Source: Rhynchopus euleeides (lineage: Eukaryota; Euglenozoa; Diplonemea; Diplonemida; Diplonemidae). Taken from it: a stretch of 64,000 nucleotides of DNA. The notes below the pieces were generated by a model. It was not told where the DNA came from, searched no databases, and was given only the letters and a program-made list of their open reading frames with translations. The stretch is from contig OY723255.1 of the NCBI GenBank assembly GCA_963210315.1, positions 1,302,001 through 1,366,000 on the forward strand. Direction: 5' to 3'. This document shows positions 41,093 to 51,500 of this stretch, piece by piece. Both the position numbers and the translations under genes were made by a program. The stretch's first letter is position 1. Every line of letters starts with the position of its first letter.

Positions 41093-41397
41093 ACACGGTG
41101 GACTCCCACACGTCAGGGTGCACCTTTTTGGGATATCGGAATATCGGGGGTCCAGACCCCCGCTCGCGGGGGTATGGACCCCGCTCGCGGGGGTCGTCTG
41201 GGCACCAAAAATAACAGGGCAGACTCCCGCTAGCGGGGGTCCAGACCCCCGACAGCGGGGGTCCAGACCCCCACTCGCGGGGGTCCAGACTCCCGCTAGC
41301 GGGGGTCCATACCCCCGCTCGCGGGGGTCCAGACCCCCACTCGCCCAGACCCCCGCCCCAGACCCCCGCTCCAGGGGGTGGGAGTCCACCGTGTAAG
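41093..41397. mobile_element. about 300-bp element, ACACGGTGGACTCCCAC ends
   Basis: ACACGGTGGACTCCCAC at the left pairs with GTGGGAGTCCACCGTGT at the right. The interior is a run of GCGGGGGTCCAGACCCCCGCT palindromes. Single ends of the same type occur at 20700, 29695 and 35092. Confidence 0.6.
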
Positions 41398-41886
41398 AAT
41401 CCGACCCCCAGACCCCCGACCCCCGACCCCCCCTTAGCAAAACTACCCCCCCTCCCAAAAAAAACCCAGGGGTTTCCCGAGGAAACGCGGTTCCCCCCTC
41501 TCCTGCGTTGTTTGGGCTCCGTGCGGATCGTAGTGGGGTCACTTTGTTGGTGTAGGTGCCACAGAACACCTCTGAAATGCGGATGTGGTTCCTTGAGAAA
41601 AGGGGGGTCGGAACCTCGGGGGTCGGAATCCGACCCCCGACCCCCCGACCCCCCATTTTTCGGGGGTCAGAGGGGGTCGGGGCTATATCCCGACCCCCCA
41701 TTCTTGCGGGGGTCAGGATCCGGAAGATGGGGGGTCTGAAACTGTGGTCAAACTCGGGTCGGAATTTTCGCGTTTTTTCTCGGGGGTCGTAGATGGGGGT
41801 CGGAAACTAGGGGTTGGAATATGGGGTGGTCCCCCCTCCCGACCCCTCCCGACCCCCCACACGGGGTTTTCAAAACCCCGTTCTTT

Positions 41887-41995
41887 GGGGGCCCTCGCTA
41901 CCAGTCACTGCTCGTCACAGCTCGTCAGTCAGTGAGGGGAAGTGGGCCGTGGCTCACTTTTTCTCACTCAGTCACACTTGGTAGCGAAGGCCCCC
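41887..41995. mobile_element. 109-bp MITE, TTT target duplication, orientation 1
   Basis: GGGGGCCCTCGCTACCA ... TGGTAGCGAAGGCCCCC between two TTT. The sequence is the exact reverse complement of the element at 42198. Confidence 0.9.
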
Positions 41996-42197
41996 TTTGG
42001 ACTATTTGGAGTTTGTGCGGATCGTAGTGGGGTCATTTCGTGGGTCTTGGGACCAAGCTTCAACGACGAAACATGGGTCTGGTCCAGGTACTGTCATGAC
42101 GTGACCGGGAGGCACACCAGGCCCAGGCCACCCCCACCACCCACCCAGCGGGACCCTCCCGACCCCCTCCTCGGGTTTTTCAAAAACCCGTTCTTTT

Positions 42198-42306
42198 GGG
42201 GGCCTTCGCTACCAAGTGTGACTGAGTGAGAAAAAGTGAGCCACGGCCCACTTCCCCTCACTGACTGACGAGCTGTGACGAGCAGTGACTGGTAGCGAGG
42301 GCCCCC
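42198..42306. mobile_element. 109-bp MITE, TTT target duplication, orientation 2
   Basis: GGGGGCCTTCGCTACCA ... TGGTAGCGAGGGCCCCC between two TTT; host flanks match those at 41887 (CCCG-TTCTTT on the left, ATTTGGAGTTTGTGCGG on the right). Confidence 0.9.
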
Positions 42307-42512
42307 TTTGAATATTTGGAGTTTGTGCGGATCGCAGTGGGGTCATTTTTGACATGGGGTGCCTATTCACACCCCTTATTGGTGGTCCCTATCCAGGCCA
42401 CATTCCTTCGGAAATAGTAAGGCGACCCCCTCCAACCCCCCCTCCCGACCCCCGACCCCCGACCCCCGACCCCTGCGACCCCCGACCCCCGCTTATCGGA
42501 AGCTATGCCTTA

Positions 42513-45203
42513 GGGGGGGTCCACGCCAGCCAAAAAAGTGCACATTTTGAGGATTTTTGAGGATCGCGCCTGGGGGCAAATAAGTGCCAAAAACCGGTGA
42601 AACCAGGTCCAGATCGGTCCGGAACCGGTGTGCCGGGTCGATTTCCACCCGAAAACCCCATTTTTTGGCCCAAAATCGCCTATGTGAATTTTTGTACCAC
42701 CTTTTGTACCTGGGGGTGGTACAAAAGGTGTCCAAAAAAAAGGTCCAGGAAGAACCAGCTGCTAACGCATCTTTTTCTTTGTATTCTTGACAACCAGTTC
42801 GGGGATTCTGGAATGGAGTGACACGTACTCTGCAACACACTCGGGTTTTAACATAGAAGCGGCATCCACACCCTCTCTGATCAGTTCTTCCCTCAACTCA
42901 CACCGCTTCCTTTTCTTAGCCTCAGTCCGCAGCTTTTCCTCCCTCTTGACACGGAACGCTACCTCCCAGGATTCAGCCGCAGTTGGAAGTTGAGATTGCC
43001 GCGCAATGCGCATCTCGGCTTCTGTAGGAACTGCAGATACACCAAGTTCCCGCAAGGCACTCTGGTTCTGCTTGCGAGTAATGATGGAAGCCGCCCTTGC
43101 AGGGTTAATCCCCCGCAGCTGATGCAAGACTCGTGATGCCGTGCCCATCGTCCCTTCAATATAATCATTTGAAATCGGAGCAGCGCGGAGATCCTCGATG
43201 TCGATGTGTGCGTCCTTGTCAACGAAGTCATCCCAGGTTTGAAGAAGAGTTTTCGATGCTTCGCGAATGATTGCAGCTGCAGCACTGTTCATATGTAACG
43301 CTACAGGGCCATCCTCTGCGAAGTCAACCCAAGAAGGGAGGGTTTTGATGCTTCTTACCTTCCTCAATTGCTGAAGGTTGTCCCGAATCTGAGCAAACTT
43401 CGCGGGATGGGTGGCTGCTGAAGCTTCTGTGCGACCATTCCCTTTCAGTATTTTTTGCGATGTTGGGAAGAAGGCGTAAAGGACGGCAGCTGCCACGAGG
43501 TTGCTCAACGCGTCATCTCCCAGAAGCTCATCAAGGCAAGGCGAGTCAGGGATCACGAGCAGACCAGCTTCACGCGCCTCGATTAATACATCACGATGAG
43601 CTAATACCGAACTTGCGAAACCTAGCTCCCATGCATAGCGGGTTCCAGTGTGTCGCAGAAAGGAAAACCCTGGGGGAGATGAACCATCGTTCTTGAGCCT
43701 CATCAGCGCTTCCATCAGCATCCCTGTGCCTGTTGTGGAAACAGTTGCCGGAGATAGTGCGGTACACAATACGACAAGGGCATCCTGCTGGCTTTGGGTT
43801 AACGCAATAGGGATACCACCGTCAAGAGTGTTCTTCAGCTTGTGGCTGCTGCACCCAGCAGCCTCAAGCCCTGCAAGACCTGCAGCTTTCACTTGCGACG
43901 TTTCATGGTCACAAACAAGCGTTGTCGGCTCGGGGAGGTCGTAGTTCGATAAGGTCTGTTTAACCGCCAGCAGCTGCTCTGCCTTGCCCTCTGCCGTTCC
44001 AACAACGGAATGCCGAAGGTCCACCACGGCCTGAACTACACAATCGCTATCATGAGGATGAGGGACTGACACGGCAACCCCCGACATCTTGATCCCGTGT
44101 GCATCCCGGCAGCCCGCACCGGCATCCTGCGCCAGCGCGGTCGCTTCAACGCCCTGTGCCTTTGCAGCTGTGAGAAACTGCTGGACGCTCAGCGGACCCG
44201 CCAACGCATCCCCCTTTCGCACCGTTCGCTTCGAGATGCGGACGGGCTTGCCCTTCTTCTTGCGGATCGGGGAGCCTGTCAGGCACTCCACGATGTACGA
44301 CAGGAGGAAACCCGTGGCTTCAACCCCGACGCCGCAGCCACGGATCGCATTGAGCGAGGCGTAGACCCCCGGCGAGTAGTTCCCGTCGGAAGAAAAAAGC
44401 TTAACATGCCGCCCCTTTTGGCTGTTCTTGGACTTCCTCTGTAGCCTGAAGTAGGCCTTCCGGCTCGGCGAGACCTGGTGCTGTGGCGCCGCCCCCTCGC
44501 CCTCCCCTGACACTTCTTCGTCCAGCTCTTCCACCTCACACTCAGACTCGTGAGTTTCGTCGTCACTCTCGCACTGATTATCCTCGCCGCTCTCGCCCTG
44601 ATCACCCTGATTGCCCCTCTTCGCCCGCCTCGGACTGGGGCTACCCTGCACATGCTGACAGTTGAGACATCACGCGCGTGGCCGTTTTCCTGGATCCCCG
44701 TTGTACCCTCGCCCCCGGACGCACTGCTGGCGCAGAGCAGCTCTGCCAAGAGCCATAATGAACGCATCGTCAGTCACACCCCTGCTCCCTGCCCATCGCT
44801 TCCTCAGACGAAGGAGTTCCGGCCGTTCAATACCGCACCACACCTGTTGTTGACGATTTACATGGTACAGAAATGCGCGAACCTGTGCATCAGCAAGTGC
44901 GCCTATTCGTACCACACGCCCCATATTGGTGTAGGGCACCTGTTCATGAAGATGGGGTGGTGAGTTGAGCAACAAAGATATCAATGAGTTTATTTCGAAT
45001 TTTTGTACCACCCCCAGGTACAAAAGGTGGTACAAAAATTCACATAGGCGATTTTGGGCCAAAAAATGGGGTTTTCGGGTGGAAATCGACCCGGCACACC
45101 GGTTCCGGACCGATCTGGACCTGGTTTCACCGGTTTTTGGCACTTATTTGCCCCCAGGCGCGATCCTCAAAAATGTCAAAATGTGCACGACTTGGACCCC
45201 CCC
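42513..45203 (-). mobile_element. complete 2.7-kb DNA transposon, long TIRs, TA flanks
   Basis: Terminal inverted repeats of about 200 bp (42513-42720 and 45000-45203) start GGGGGGGTCCA; TA lies on both sides. Inside the TIRs are GTGCACATTTTGA, TTTTTGAGGATCGCGCCTGG, GGTCCAGATCGGTCCGGAACC and a GTACCACC-TTTTGTACC palindrome, nearly identical in both arms. One transposase gene fills the centre. Appears structurally intact. Confidence 0.85.
42762..44651 (-). CDS. DDE-type (RNase H-like) transposase, superfamily unassigned
   Basis: 629 residues, no internal stop. The N-terminus is acidic (SECEVEELDEEVSGEGEG) with basic patches. A catalytic-like core begins around residue 175 (LAQDAGAGCRDAHGIKMSG), followed by VVDLRHS, then TLVCDHETSQVKAAG with GCSSHKLKN about 15 residues later, an arrangement like the hAT-type D...C..H.L pattern. 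HTGTRYAWELGF and ISNDYIEGTMG could supply the remaining conserved positions. The C-terminus is basic (KKRKRCELREEL, NTKKKMR). The long TIRs and TA flanks differ from classical hAT (8-bp duplications), so the superfamily is left open. Confidence 0.7.
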   Translation of the reverse strand: MQGSPSPRRAKRGNQGDQGESGEDNQCESDDETHESECEVEELDEEVSGEGEGAAPQHQVSPSRKAYFRLQRKSKNSQKGRHVKLFSSDGNYSPGVYASLNAIRGCGVGVEATGFLLSYIVECLTGSPIRKKKGKPVRISKRTVRKGDALAGPLSVQQFLTAAKAQGVEATALAQDAGAGCRDAHGIKMSGVAVSVPHPHDSDCVVQAVVDLRHSVVGTAEGKAEQLLAVKQTLSNYDLPEPTTLVCDHETSQVKAAGLAGLEAAGCSSHKLKNTLDGGIPIALTQSQQDALVVLCTALSPATVSTTGTGMLMEALMRLKNDGSSPPGFSFLRHTGTRYAWELGFASSVLAHRDVLIEAREAGLLVIPDSPCLDELLGDDALSNLVAAAVLYAFFPTSQKILKGNGRTEASAATHPAKFAQIRDNLQQLRKVRSIKTLPSWVDFAEDGPVALHMNSAAAAIIREASKTLLQTWDDFVDKDAHIDIEDLRAAPISNDYIEGTMGTASRVLHQLRGINPARAASIITRKQNQSALRELGVSAVPTEAEMRIARQSQLPTAAESWEVAFRVKREEKLRTEAKKRKRCELREELIREGVDAASMLKPECVAEYVSLHSRIPELVVKNTKKKMR

Positions 45204-45205
45204 TA

Positions 45206-45522
45206 CCCCCCCCCCCCCCTCCCTCACGAAGCCCCCCTCTCCACCCTTGCAACACGCACCTGAGACTACAGTTGGTTCAGTCTGTTGCCAGCACATCCTC
45301 TTGTCTGCCTTTTTCAGCACATGCATGAAGCGTGACAGTGTAGGAGTGCTTCCGACGGCCCTGCTCCTTTTCTGTGTCTAGCTAGCTCGTATTCACATGT
45401 GCTCCACACCCCCTCCTCCTGCCTGCCTTTGGGCCATACCATCATGCACTGCACACACCACACACCAGGAAGGCTTTGCTGTTGGTGTCAGCGTGCGAGG
45501 GGAAGCAAAACGAGGACCACAT
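45206..45522. other. gene-free stretch before WD40 copy 6
   Basis: No gene seen. Contains CCCTCACGAAGCCCCCCT, also found after copies 2, 3 and 5, and the CACACCACACACCAGGAAGGCTTTGC lead-in that copy 7 shares at about 47126-47152. Confidence 0.5.
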
Positions 45523-46661
45523 ATGGAAGTCTGTGTTCGTCATGCCAGGAGTGGGGACAGCTGTGTCGTCGAAGTTCCGGAAGGCGGGACCGTGGTCGGG
45601 CTGAAGGCGGATGCGCTGGAGGAGATGTTTCCGGGTTCCATCAACAACGCATCCCGTGAGGCTGCATGCGTGGCAGCACACATCGAAGGGTGTGAGGAGG
45701 AGCTGGACGATGAAGAGCGTGTTGCCGACACGGGTCTGGAGGACGGGGGTGCTGTCAAGCTCGTCCCACGCTGGCCCACAGTCAAGGCCCCTGCAGTCTA
45801 CTCACCTCCGCATGACGGCATTCTATTCTCCATCGTGCTGTCGAGGTGTGGGAAGCTGTGTGCAGTGAGTGGCATACACGGACACGTCACTGTGGTTAAC
45901 ACCCTCACCGGTGCTGTGGTTGCGGACTTAACACACGGCAACCTAACTGTCTTCCTCACTGCGTTCTCGAGATGTGGGACGTGGTTGGCGACGTGTTCTG
46001 CCGATGGCACCATCTGCGTGTGGCTGACAGAGACCTGGGGGCAGGTGTCGATGCTGGACCACAACAACACCTGGGTGACCAGTGCAGCGTGGACACACTG
46101 CGGACGTGTGGTGTCCGGTGGCAAGAGTGGAAACCTGCGTGTGTGGGACACGAAGGGCACACCAAGCGCCACAGTGCTGGAGGGTCACAGCGATATTCTT
46201 CTCAGCATTGCTGTGTCGGACACGAGGATCTTCAGCGGGTCACGTGACAAGACCATCTGTGTGTGGGACATCAACACCCTCACACACACACACACACCCT
46301 GGATGAGCACACGAAGGGTGTCCCCTGCATCGCCCTGACTCAGGATGAGCAGCACCTGGTGTCGTGCTCTTGGGACGCGACACTCAAGGTGTGGTGCACA
46401 GCCACCCTCAGCTGCCTGCGTACCGTGGGTCTAGGCGGATCTGCCAGGTCACTTGCTGCGTGTCAGCGAGGTGATGTTGTCGCAGTGGTGACACCTAGCA
46501 CTCGTGCCACCACACTGTACCGCCTCAGCACAGCAGAGTGTCTGGGGAAGGTGGATACAGAGGGGAATGGTGCCGCATTGAGCCCGTGCGGGAGGTGGGT
46601 CTTCACACCAACAAACCGCACCCGTGTCTCTGTGTGTGCTGTGTCTTCCACTTCACCCTGA
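45523..46661 (+). pseudogene. ubiquitin-like + WD40 protein, copy 6 (frameshifted at CA repeat)
   Basis: Begins MEVCVRHARSG; blades 1-4 are open, then the frame shifts at eight uninterrupted CA units (about 46281-46296) and would stop at 46338 after WMSTRRVSPASP. Blades 5-7 continue from about 46297 in the second frame to 46661 (VCAVSSTSP). The variable segments (PPHDGILF, SGIHGH, HGNLTVFL, HNNTWVT, DILLS) differ from all other copies, so this is not a recent duplicate of copy 2, which carries the same lesion. Confidence 0.8.
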
Positions 46662-46701
46662 GTGCAGTGTCTTGGAAGCCAATGTTGTGACAAGCAAACC
46701 T

Positions 46702-46752
46702 TGTAAGTTCTGCAAGAATTTACACATTCTTGAACCTTGATACCAAGACACA
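46702..46752 (+). repeat. 52-bp conserved 3'-flank motif, copy 1
   Basis: TGTAAGTTCTGCAAGAATTT, then ACACATTCTTGAACCTTGAT, then ACCAAGACACAA; matched at 53948-53999 with about four differences. The first half can fold (TGTAA with TTACA). Function unknown. Confidence 0.7.
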
Positions 46753-47204
46753 ACTGAGTGCAGTGTCTGTTGCCCTCCCTTGCGTGCTTTCTTGTCTTCT
46801 CGCAGCACAGCAGCACCTAACCCATGCCTCTGTTTTGAGGCAGCTGTGCGTTTGCATCTGAGATGAGAAGAAGGCAAATGATTGACGCAGTGCTCTCTCT
46901 GCAGACAGCCCCACACCCCCTCCCCTCCCTCACGAAGCCCCCCTCTTCAGCAGACACACCACAGTGCCGGCATGCCACACCACACCCTGCTGAGACACGG
47001 AGGGCGCCACGTCTCGCAGCAGCAGGAGGTGTTGTGGGTATGGTGGGTAGCCCTGAAGGGCAGTGCCAATGAGGCACGGCATGCTGTCTCCCGCACTAGG
47101 GTGACTTCCGGTATAACACCGCACACACCACCACACTCCAGGAAGGCTTTGCAGTTTGTTTCCGCGTGCAAGGGGAAGCAAACGTTGCTCCCTGAGTCAA
47201 TACC

Positions 47205-48329
47205 ATGGAAGTATGTGTCCGTCATGCCGGGAGCGGGGACAGCTGTGTCGTCGGAGTTCCGGAAGGCGGGACCGTGGTCGGGCTGAAGGCGGATGCGCTG
47301 GAGGAGATGTTCCCGGGTTCCATCAACAACGCATCCCGTAAAGCTGAAAACGTCGCAGCACACATCGAAGGGTGTGAGGAGGAGCTGGACGATGAAGAGC
47401 GTGTTGCCGACACGGGTCTGGAGGACGGGGGTGCTGTCAAGCTCGTCCCACGCTGGCCCACAGTCAAGGCCCCCGCTGTCTACAACAGTGCGCATGGGAA
47501 GAATTTATGGAGCATCACACTGTCGAGGTGTGGGACGCTGTGTGCTGTGGGCTACTACAACGGACACACCACTGTGTTTGACACCACCACCGCTGATGTG
47601 GTGGCGGACTTCACAAACGACTACGAGTGTCGTATCAACACTGCGTTCTCACCCTGTGGGACGTGGTTGGCAACGTGCTCAGCCGAGGGCACCACCTGCG
47701 TGTGGCTGACATCAACCTGGGAGGAGGTGTGCAGACTGCACCACAGCCACACCCCTGTGGACAGTGCAGCGTGGACACACTGCGGACGTCTGGTGTCTGG
47801 AGACTTCAAAGGCAAACTACGTGTGTGGGACTTGAAAGGCACACAGGGCGATGCAGTGCTGGAGGGTCACAGCGATGCTATTGCCAGCATTGCTGTGTCG
47901 GGCACGAGGATCTTCAGCGGGTCGTACGACACGAGCATCCGTGTGTGGGACATCAACACCCTCACACACACACACACCCTGGATGACCACACTCGTGGGG
48001 TCAATGGCGTCACCCTGACGAAGGACGAGCAGCACCTGGTGTCCTGCTCTTTCAACTCACTGAAGGTGTGGTGCACAACCACCCTCAGCTGCCTGCGTAC
48101 TGTGTGCATAGACTGTCCCTACTCACTTGCTGTGTCACAGCTAGGTGATGTTGTTGTGGTGGAGGGGGGGAGCAGCGCTACTCTGTATCGCCTCAGCACA
48201 GGTGAGCGTCTGGGGGAGGTGGGCACCGAGGGGAATGGTGTTGCACTCAGCCCCTGCGGGAGGTGGGTCTTCACGCCACCAAACCAAACTTCTGTCTCTG
48301 TGTGTGCTGTGTCTTCCTGTTCACCCTGA
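47205..48329 (+). CDS. ubiquitin-like + seven-blade WD40 protein, copy 7 (intact)
   Basis: 374 residues, starting MEVCVRHAGSG after TGAGTCAATACC. Ubiquitin-like region as in other copies. Propeller segments are distinctive: HGKNLW, GYYNGHT, NDYECRIN, LHHSHTPVD, TQGDA, DDHTRGVNG. Seven CA units keep the frame open to VCAVSSCSP. The upstream lead-in differs from copies 1-5 and resembles copy 6, so these two form a separate subgroup. Confidence 0.85.
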   Translation: MEVCVRHAGSGDSCVVGVPEGGTVVGLKADALEEMFPGSINNASRKAENVAAHIEGCEEELDDEERVADTGLEDGGAVKLVPRWPTVKAPAVYNSAHGKNLWSITLSRCGTLCAVGYYNGHTTVFDTTTADVVADFTNDYECRINTAFSPCGTWLATCSAEGTTCVWLTSTWEEVCRLHHSHTPVDSAAWTHCGRLVSGDFKGKLRVWDLKGTQGDAVLEGHSDAIASIAVSGTRIFSGSYDTSIRVWDINTLTHTHTLDDHTRGVNGVTLTKDEQHLVSCSFNSLKVWCTTTLSCLRTVCIDCPYSLAVSQLGDVVVVEGGSSATLYRLSTGERLGEVGTEGNGVALSPCGRWVFTPPNQTSVSVCAVSSCSP

Positions 48330-48431
48330 GTGCTGTGTCTCGGAACCCTGCTTCCCTCCGTTGTGTGCTTGCATTTTGTCCCGTGTTCCTTTCTTGCCTC
48401 CTCACACAGCATCCCCTAACCCCTGCCTCTG

Positions 48432-48486
48432 TTTTGAGGCAGCTGTGCGGTGCATCTGAGATGAGAAAAAGTCAAATGACTGACGC
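48432..48486 (+). promoter_or_regulatory. conserved GAGGCAGCTG box, representative of twelve copies
   Basis: GTTTTGAGGCAGCTGTGCGG then TGCATCTGAGATGAGAA, a purine stretch and TGACGCAG. Other copies begin near 9224, 13001, 15159, 16597, 18440, 19877, 30620, 32809, 34245, 40963 and 46835. It precedes most WD40 copies and this receptor gene, followed by a pyrimidine tract and AG. It may be a shared promoter/5' intron segment with TTGAC as branch-like site. Some copies lie in the 3' flanks of WD40 genes, so simple duplication hitch-hiking is possible. Confidence 0.5.
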
Positions 48487-48589
48487 AGTGCTCTCCCTGC
48501 AGACAGCCTCACACCTCCTCCCCCCCTTTCAGACAAACAGCTTGCTCCGTTACGTACAACCCCTCGCATACAGGCACGCATCGGGAAAC

Positions 48590-51500
48590 ATGATCCTGCT
48601 GCTGGCGCTGTTGGTGCCCTCTGCCGAGCCCCAGTGCCCCACAGGACGGGAGTCGTGCGAAGCCATCAACTTGCCGGGCCCGCCCAGTCAGGGCACCGCC
48701 GAATGCAACACTACATTGTGGATGGTGCGCGACTACTGCCATATGAACTGTCCGATGCGGCTTGTCATCACAGACCCGCCGGAGTTGCGGACGTGGATGT
48801 GTGCGATGGACAACGTCTTCGAGCCGTATTCACCTGAGGCACACATCGACATCTACCACCCGCTGAACAACAAAGAGCTGGACGTGGTGGCTGTCGGTGA
48901 CTTGGCAGAAGGCAATTCACGGCTGGGCTGCTACACAGCTGACTACGCCGTCGGAAATAAGAACTTCACAGGCAAGATAGTGCTGATACGGCGCGGGAGG
49001 TGCCGGTACACACAGAAGGCTTCCCGCGCACATGAGTCTGGGGCGGCAATGATGTTCGCCATCGACTCGTGGCCCCACTACAAGTGGCGCAGCATGGTCG
49101 GGTCCAGTGCCGGCATCGAGACGTTCCCAGCGCTCTTCTCCGCACGGCACGAGGCGGACTACATCCTCGCGGCACTGGACCGCGGTGTGAAGGTGAAGGG
49201 GAAGTTCCAGTACCAGTGCAACGACATGCCTGCAGGCTACCTCAACAACCCACAGGACTACCCGTGGGACTCCTGCCCGACGGATATGGCTGACGCCAGC
49301 ACATGCCGGGGACCCAGCGCACCAGAGCCGCTGTGTGAGATGTGCACAGTAGAGATGCAGCTACCGGGTGCAGAGAAGCTGTGCCTGTTCGGGAATGACC
49401 TCCGACCACGCAAGAAGGAGACTCTGATACACACGTCGTGGGACATGCCGTATACCGCACAGCAGGACGAGGTTGTGTACGCAGCAGAGCTTGCCGACAG
49501 GGGGTGCTCTGTGTCGGACTACGCAGGGCTCTCGGGCAAGATCCTGCTCGTGCCTGAGACAAGCCGCTGCCCGAAGTCGCAAACGGTGCGCAGTGCACAG
49601 GAGGCAGGGGCCAAGGCCTACGTCAGCGTGCTCTCCGCGACAGGAAGGGAGTCGAAGGTGGACGCATACTCGCACCACATCCGCATCCCTGTGCACATGC
49701 TGGACCACCGCGCCTCCCTGTTGCTGCAGGCCTTTGTGTCCAACGGGGGCGGGCGCCACATCCCTGGGTCTGGGCACGCCCTGGGCACCATCACCTTCAC
49801 GCGTGGGGAGGCCCCACCAACAGACCCTCCGACGCCTGCACCGATGCCTGATATTGTGGAGGACAATCGGACGCGGTTGGATACATCGTCAGACTTCGAG
49901 GTGACTGCGGGGACAGCTATATGCATTGTATTGATCTGCATCGACGTGCTGATGGCCGCAGCGCTATTCTGGAAGCAGCGGGTTGGCGCAGTGCGCCTGC
50001 CTGATGAGGTGCGTGTCAAGACCTTCAGCATCCCGCTGAAGGTGGCGAGCATGGGGCTGAGCCTGACCCTGCTTCTGCTGATTGCGATTGTTACTTTCTC
50101 GCTGACACGCGCGGCGGGGCAGGAATCAACCGACGAGGCGATGGACAACGGGCGGACTGCGGTGGGGCTGGCGTACGACAGCTCCGAGAAGAATATCATC
50201 GAGCTGGCAGGGACAATACGCAACAACATCATCGCCCGTGTCATCGCCTCCTTACGGCAGAACGTGTTGCACATGGAGTCCCGGCTGAAGGTGGTGTCAG
50301 ACATGTTATATGGGTTCAACGGGTCGTGGGCCGTGTTCAAATCGCACTACCTGACGCTGCATCGCATGCAGATGTTGCTCAATGGGGAACAGGACGCAAC
50401 CGAGTTGCTGGTCTACACCACACGTGGGTTCTTTATGCACAGGGATTGGATAACAGATGACCGACCAGATGCTGCAAGGAATGATGGGGTGCACGGGGCT
50501 GTGGCCGAAACGCAGGAGGGTTGGCGGTACGGCGTGAACTACCAAGCACGGTTACCAGTGACCCGCACCACAGAGTATTCGTACTCCATCCCCCCGTATG
50601 AGTACAACGCAAGCCGTATGGTCGCCAACACCATCGGGGATCCCCTCGCCGTGACGAGGAGCAGGCCAGCAGGGCACAACACGTGGATGGTAGGGAAGCT
50701 GGCCTTCCCTCTGAAGATCTACTGGTACCCCATGATGGCGGCCTACCAGCCGCTTCGAACGGCGAACGGTGACTTCCACGGCACACTCGAAGCGCACATG
50801 AGCCTCTCGGGGTTCATGCAGGCCGCGATGGACCCGAGTCTGCTTGCTGCGGGCAACCTGCAGAACATGACTGTTGTGGTGGTTGACACAGCAGACAAGG
50901 CCATCATCGGATGGCATAACACAGGAACCATTCCCTATATGTTCACAGGGCGTGTGATACTTGGGGCGATGAGCAACATGTACGGGCTGTTTTACATGCA
51001 CACGCACCCGACCCTGCGCGTCAGCGCACTCTCCAACTATCTCGACTCTGTGGGCGGGTGGACAGATCACGAGGGGGAGTTTGACCAGAAGGATCACTAC
51101 CGAGAGGTTCTGGAGCATACCTTGATGAAGATCACCGTGTCCGGTGGGCGTGCTGCCGACACAGGCGTGCACAACTGGGATGTGGAGATGCGTGATGGCG
51201 GGTGCGGTGCGTGTGTGGCGTACGACGACCAGCTGCAGAAGGAGGTGCTGGTGTTCGACGGTGCGGCCACACTGCACCTCTACCGGAACATGACGCGGCG
51301 CACACCGATCGTGGCGCAGACGCAGGTGAGCGGGCCTGGGGAGCTGTGGCGCAGCAGCTACGAGGCGTTCGACGACAATATTACATATTCAGATGGGACA
51401 GTCTGTGTTTCGAAGAGATGGTACACCACTGCGACGCAGTCTGACAACTTCTGCTTGATGAGGCCCTCCTTTGCTGAGGAAACGGCATTCACTCTCAGCA

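Noticed and set aside
48263..48589. N-terminal extension of the receptor frame
   Set aside because: Overlaps the end and 3' flank of WD40 copy 7 and passes through the GAGGCAGCTG box and acceptor-like tract; the signal peptide start at 48590 fits better.
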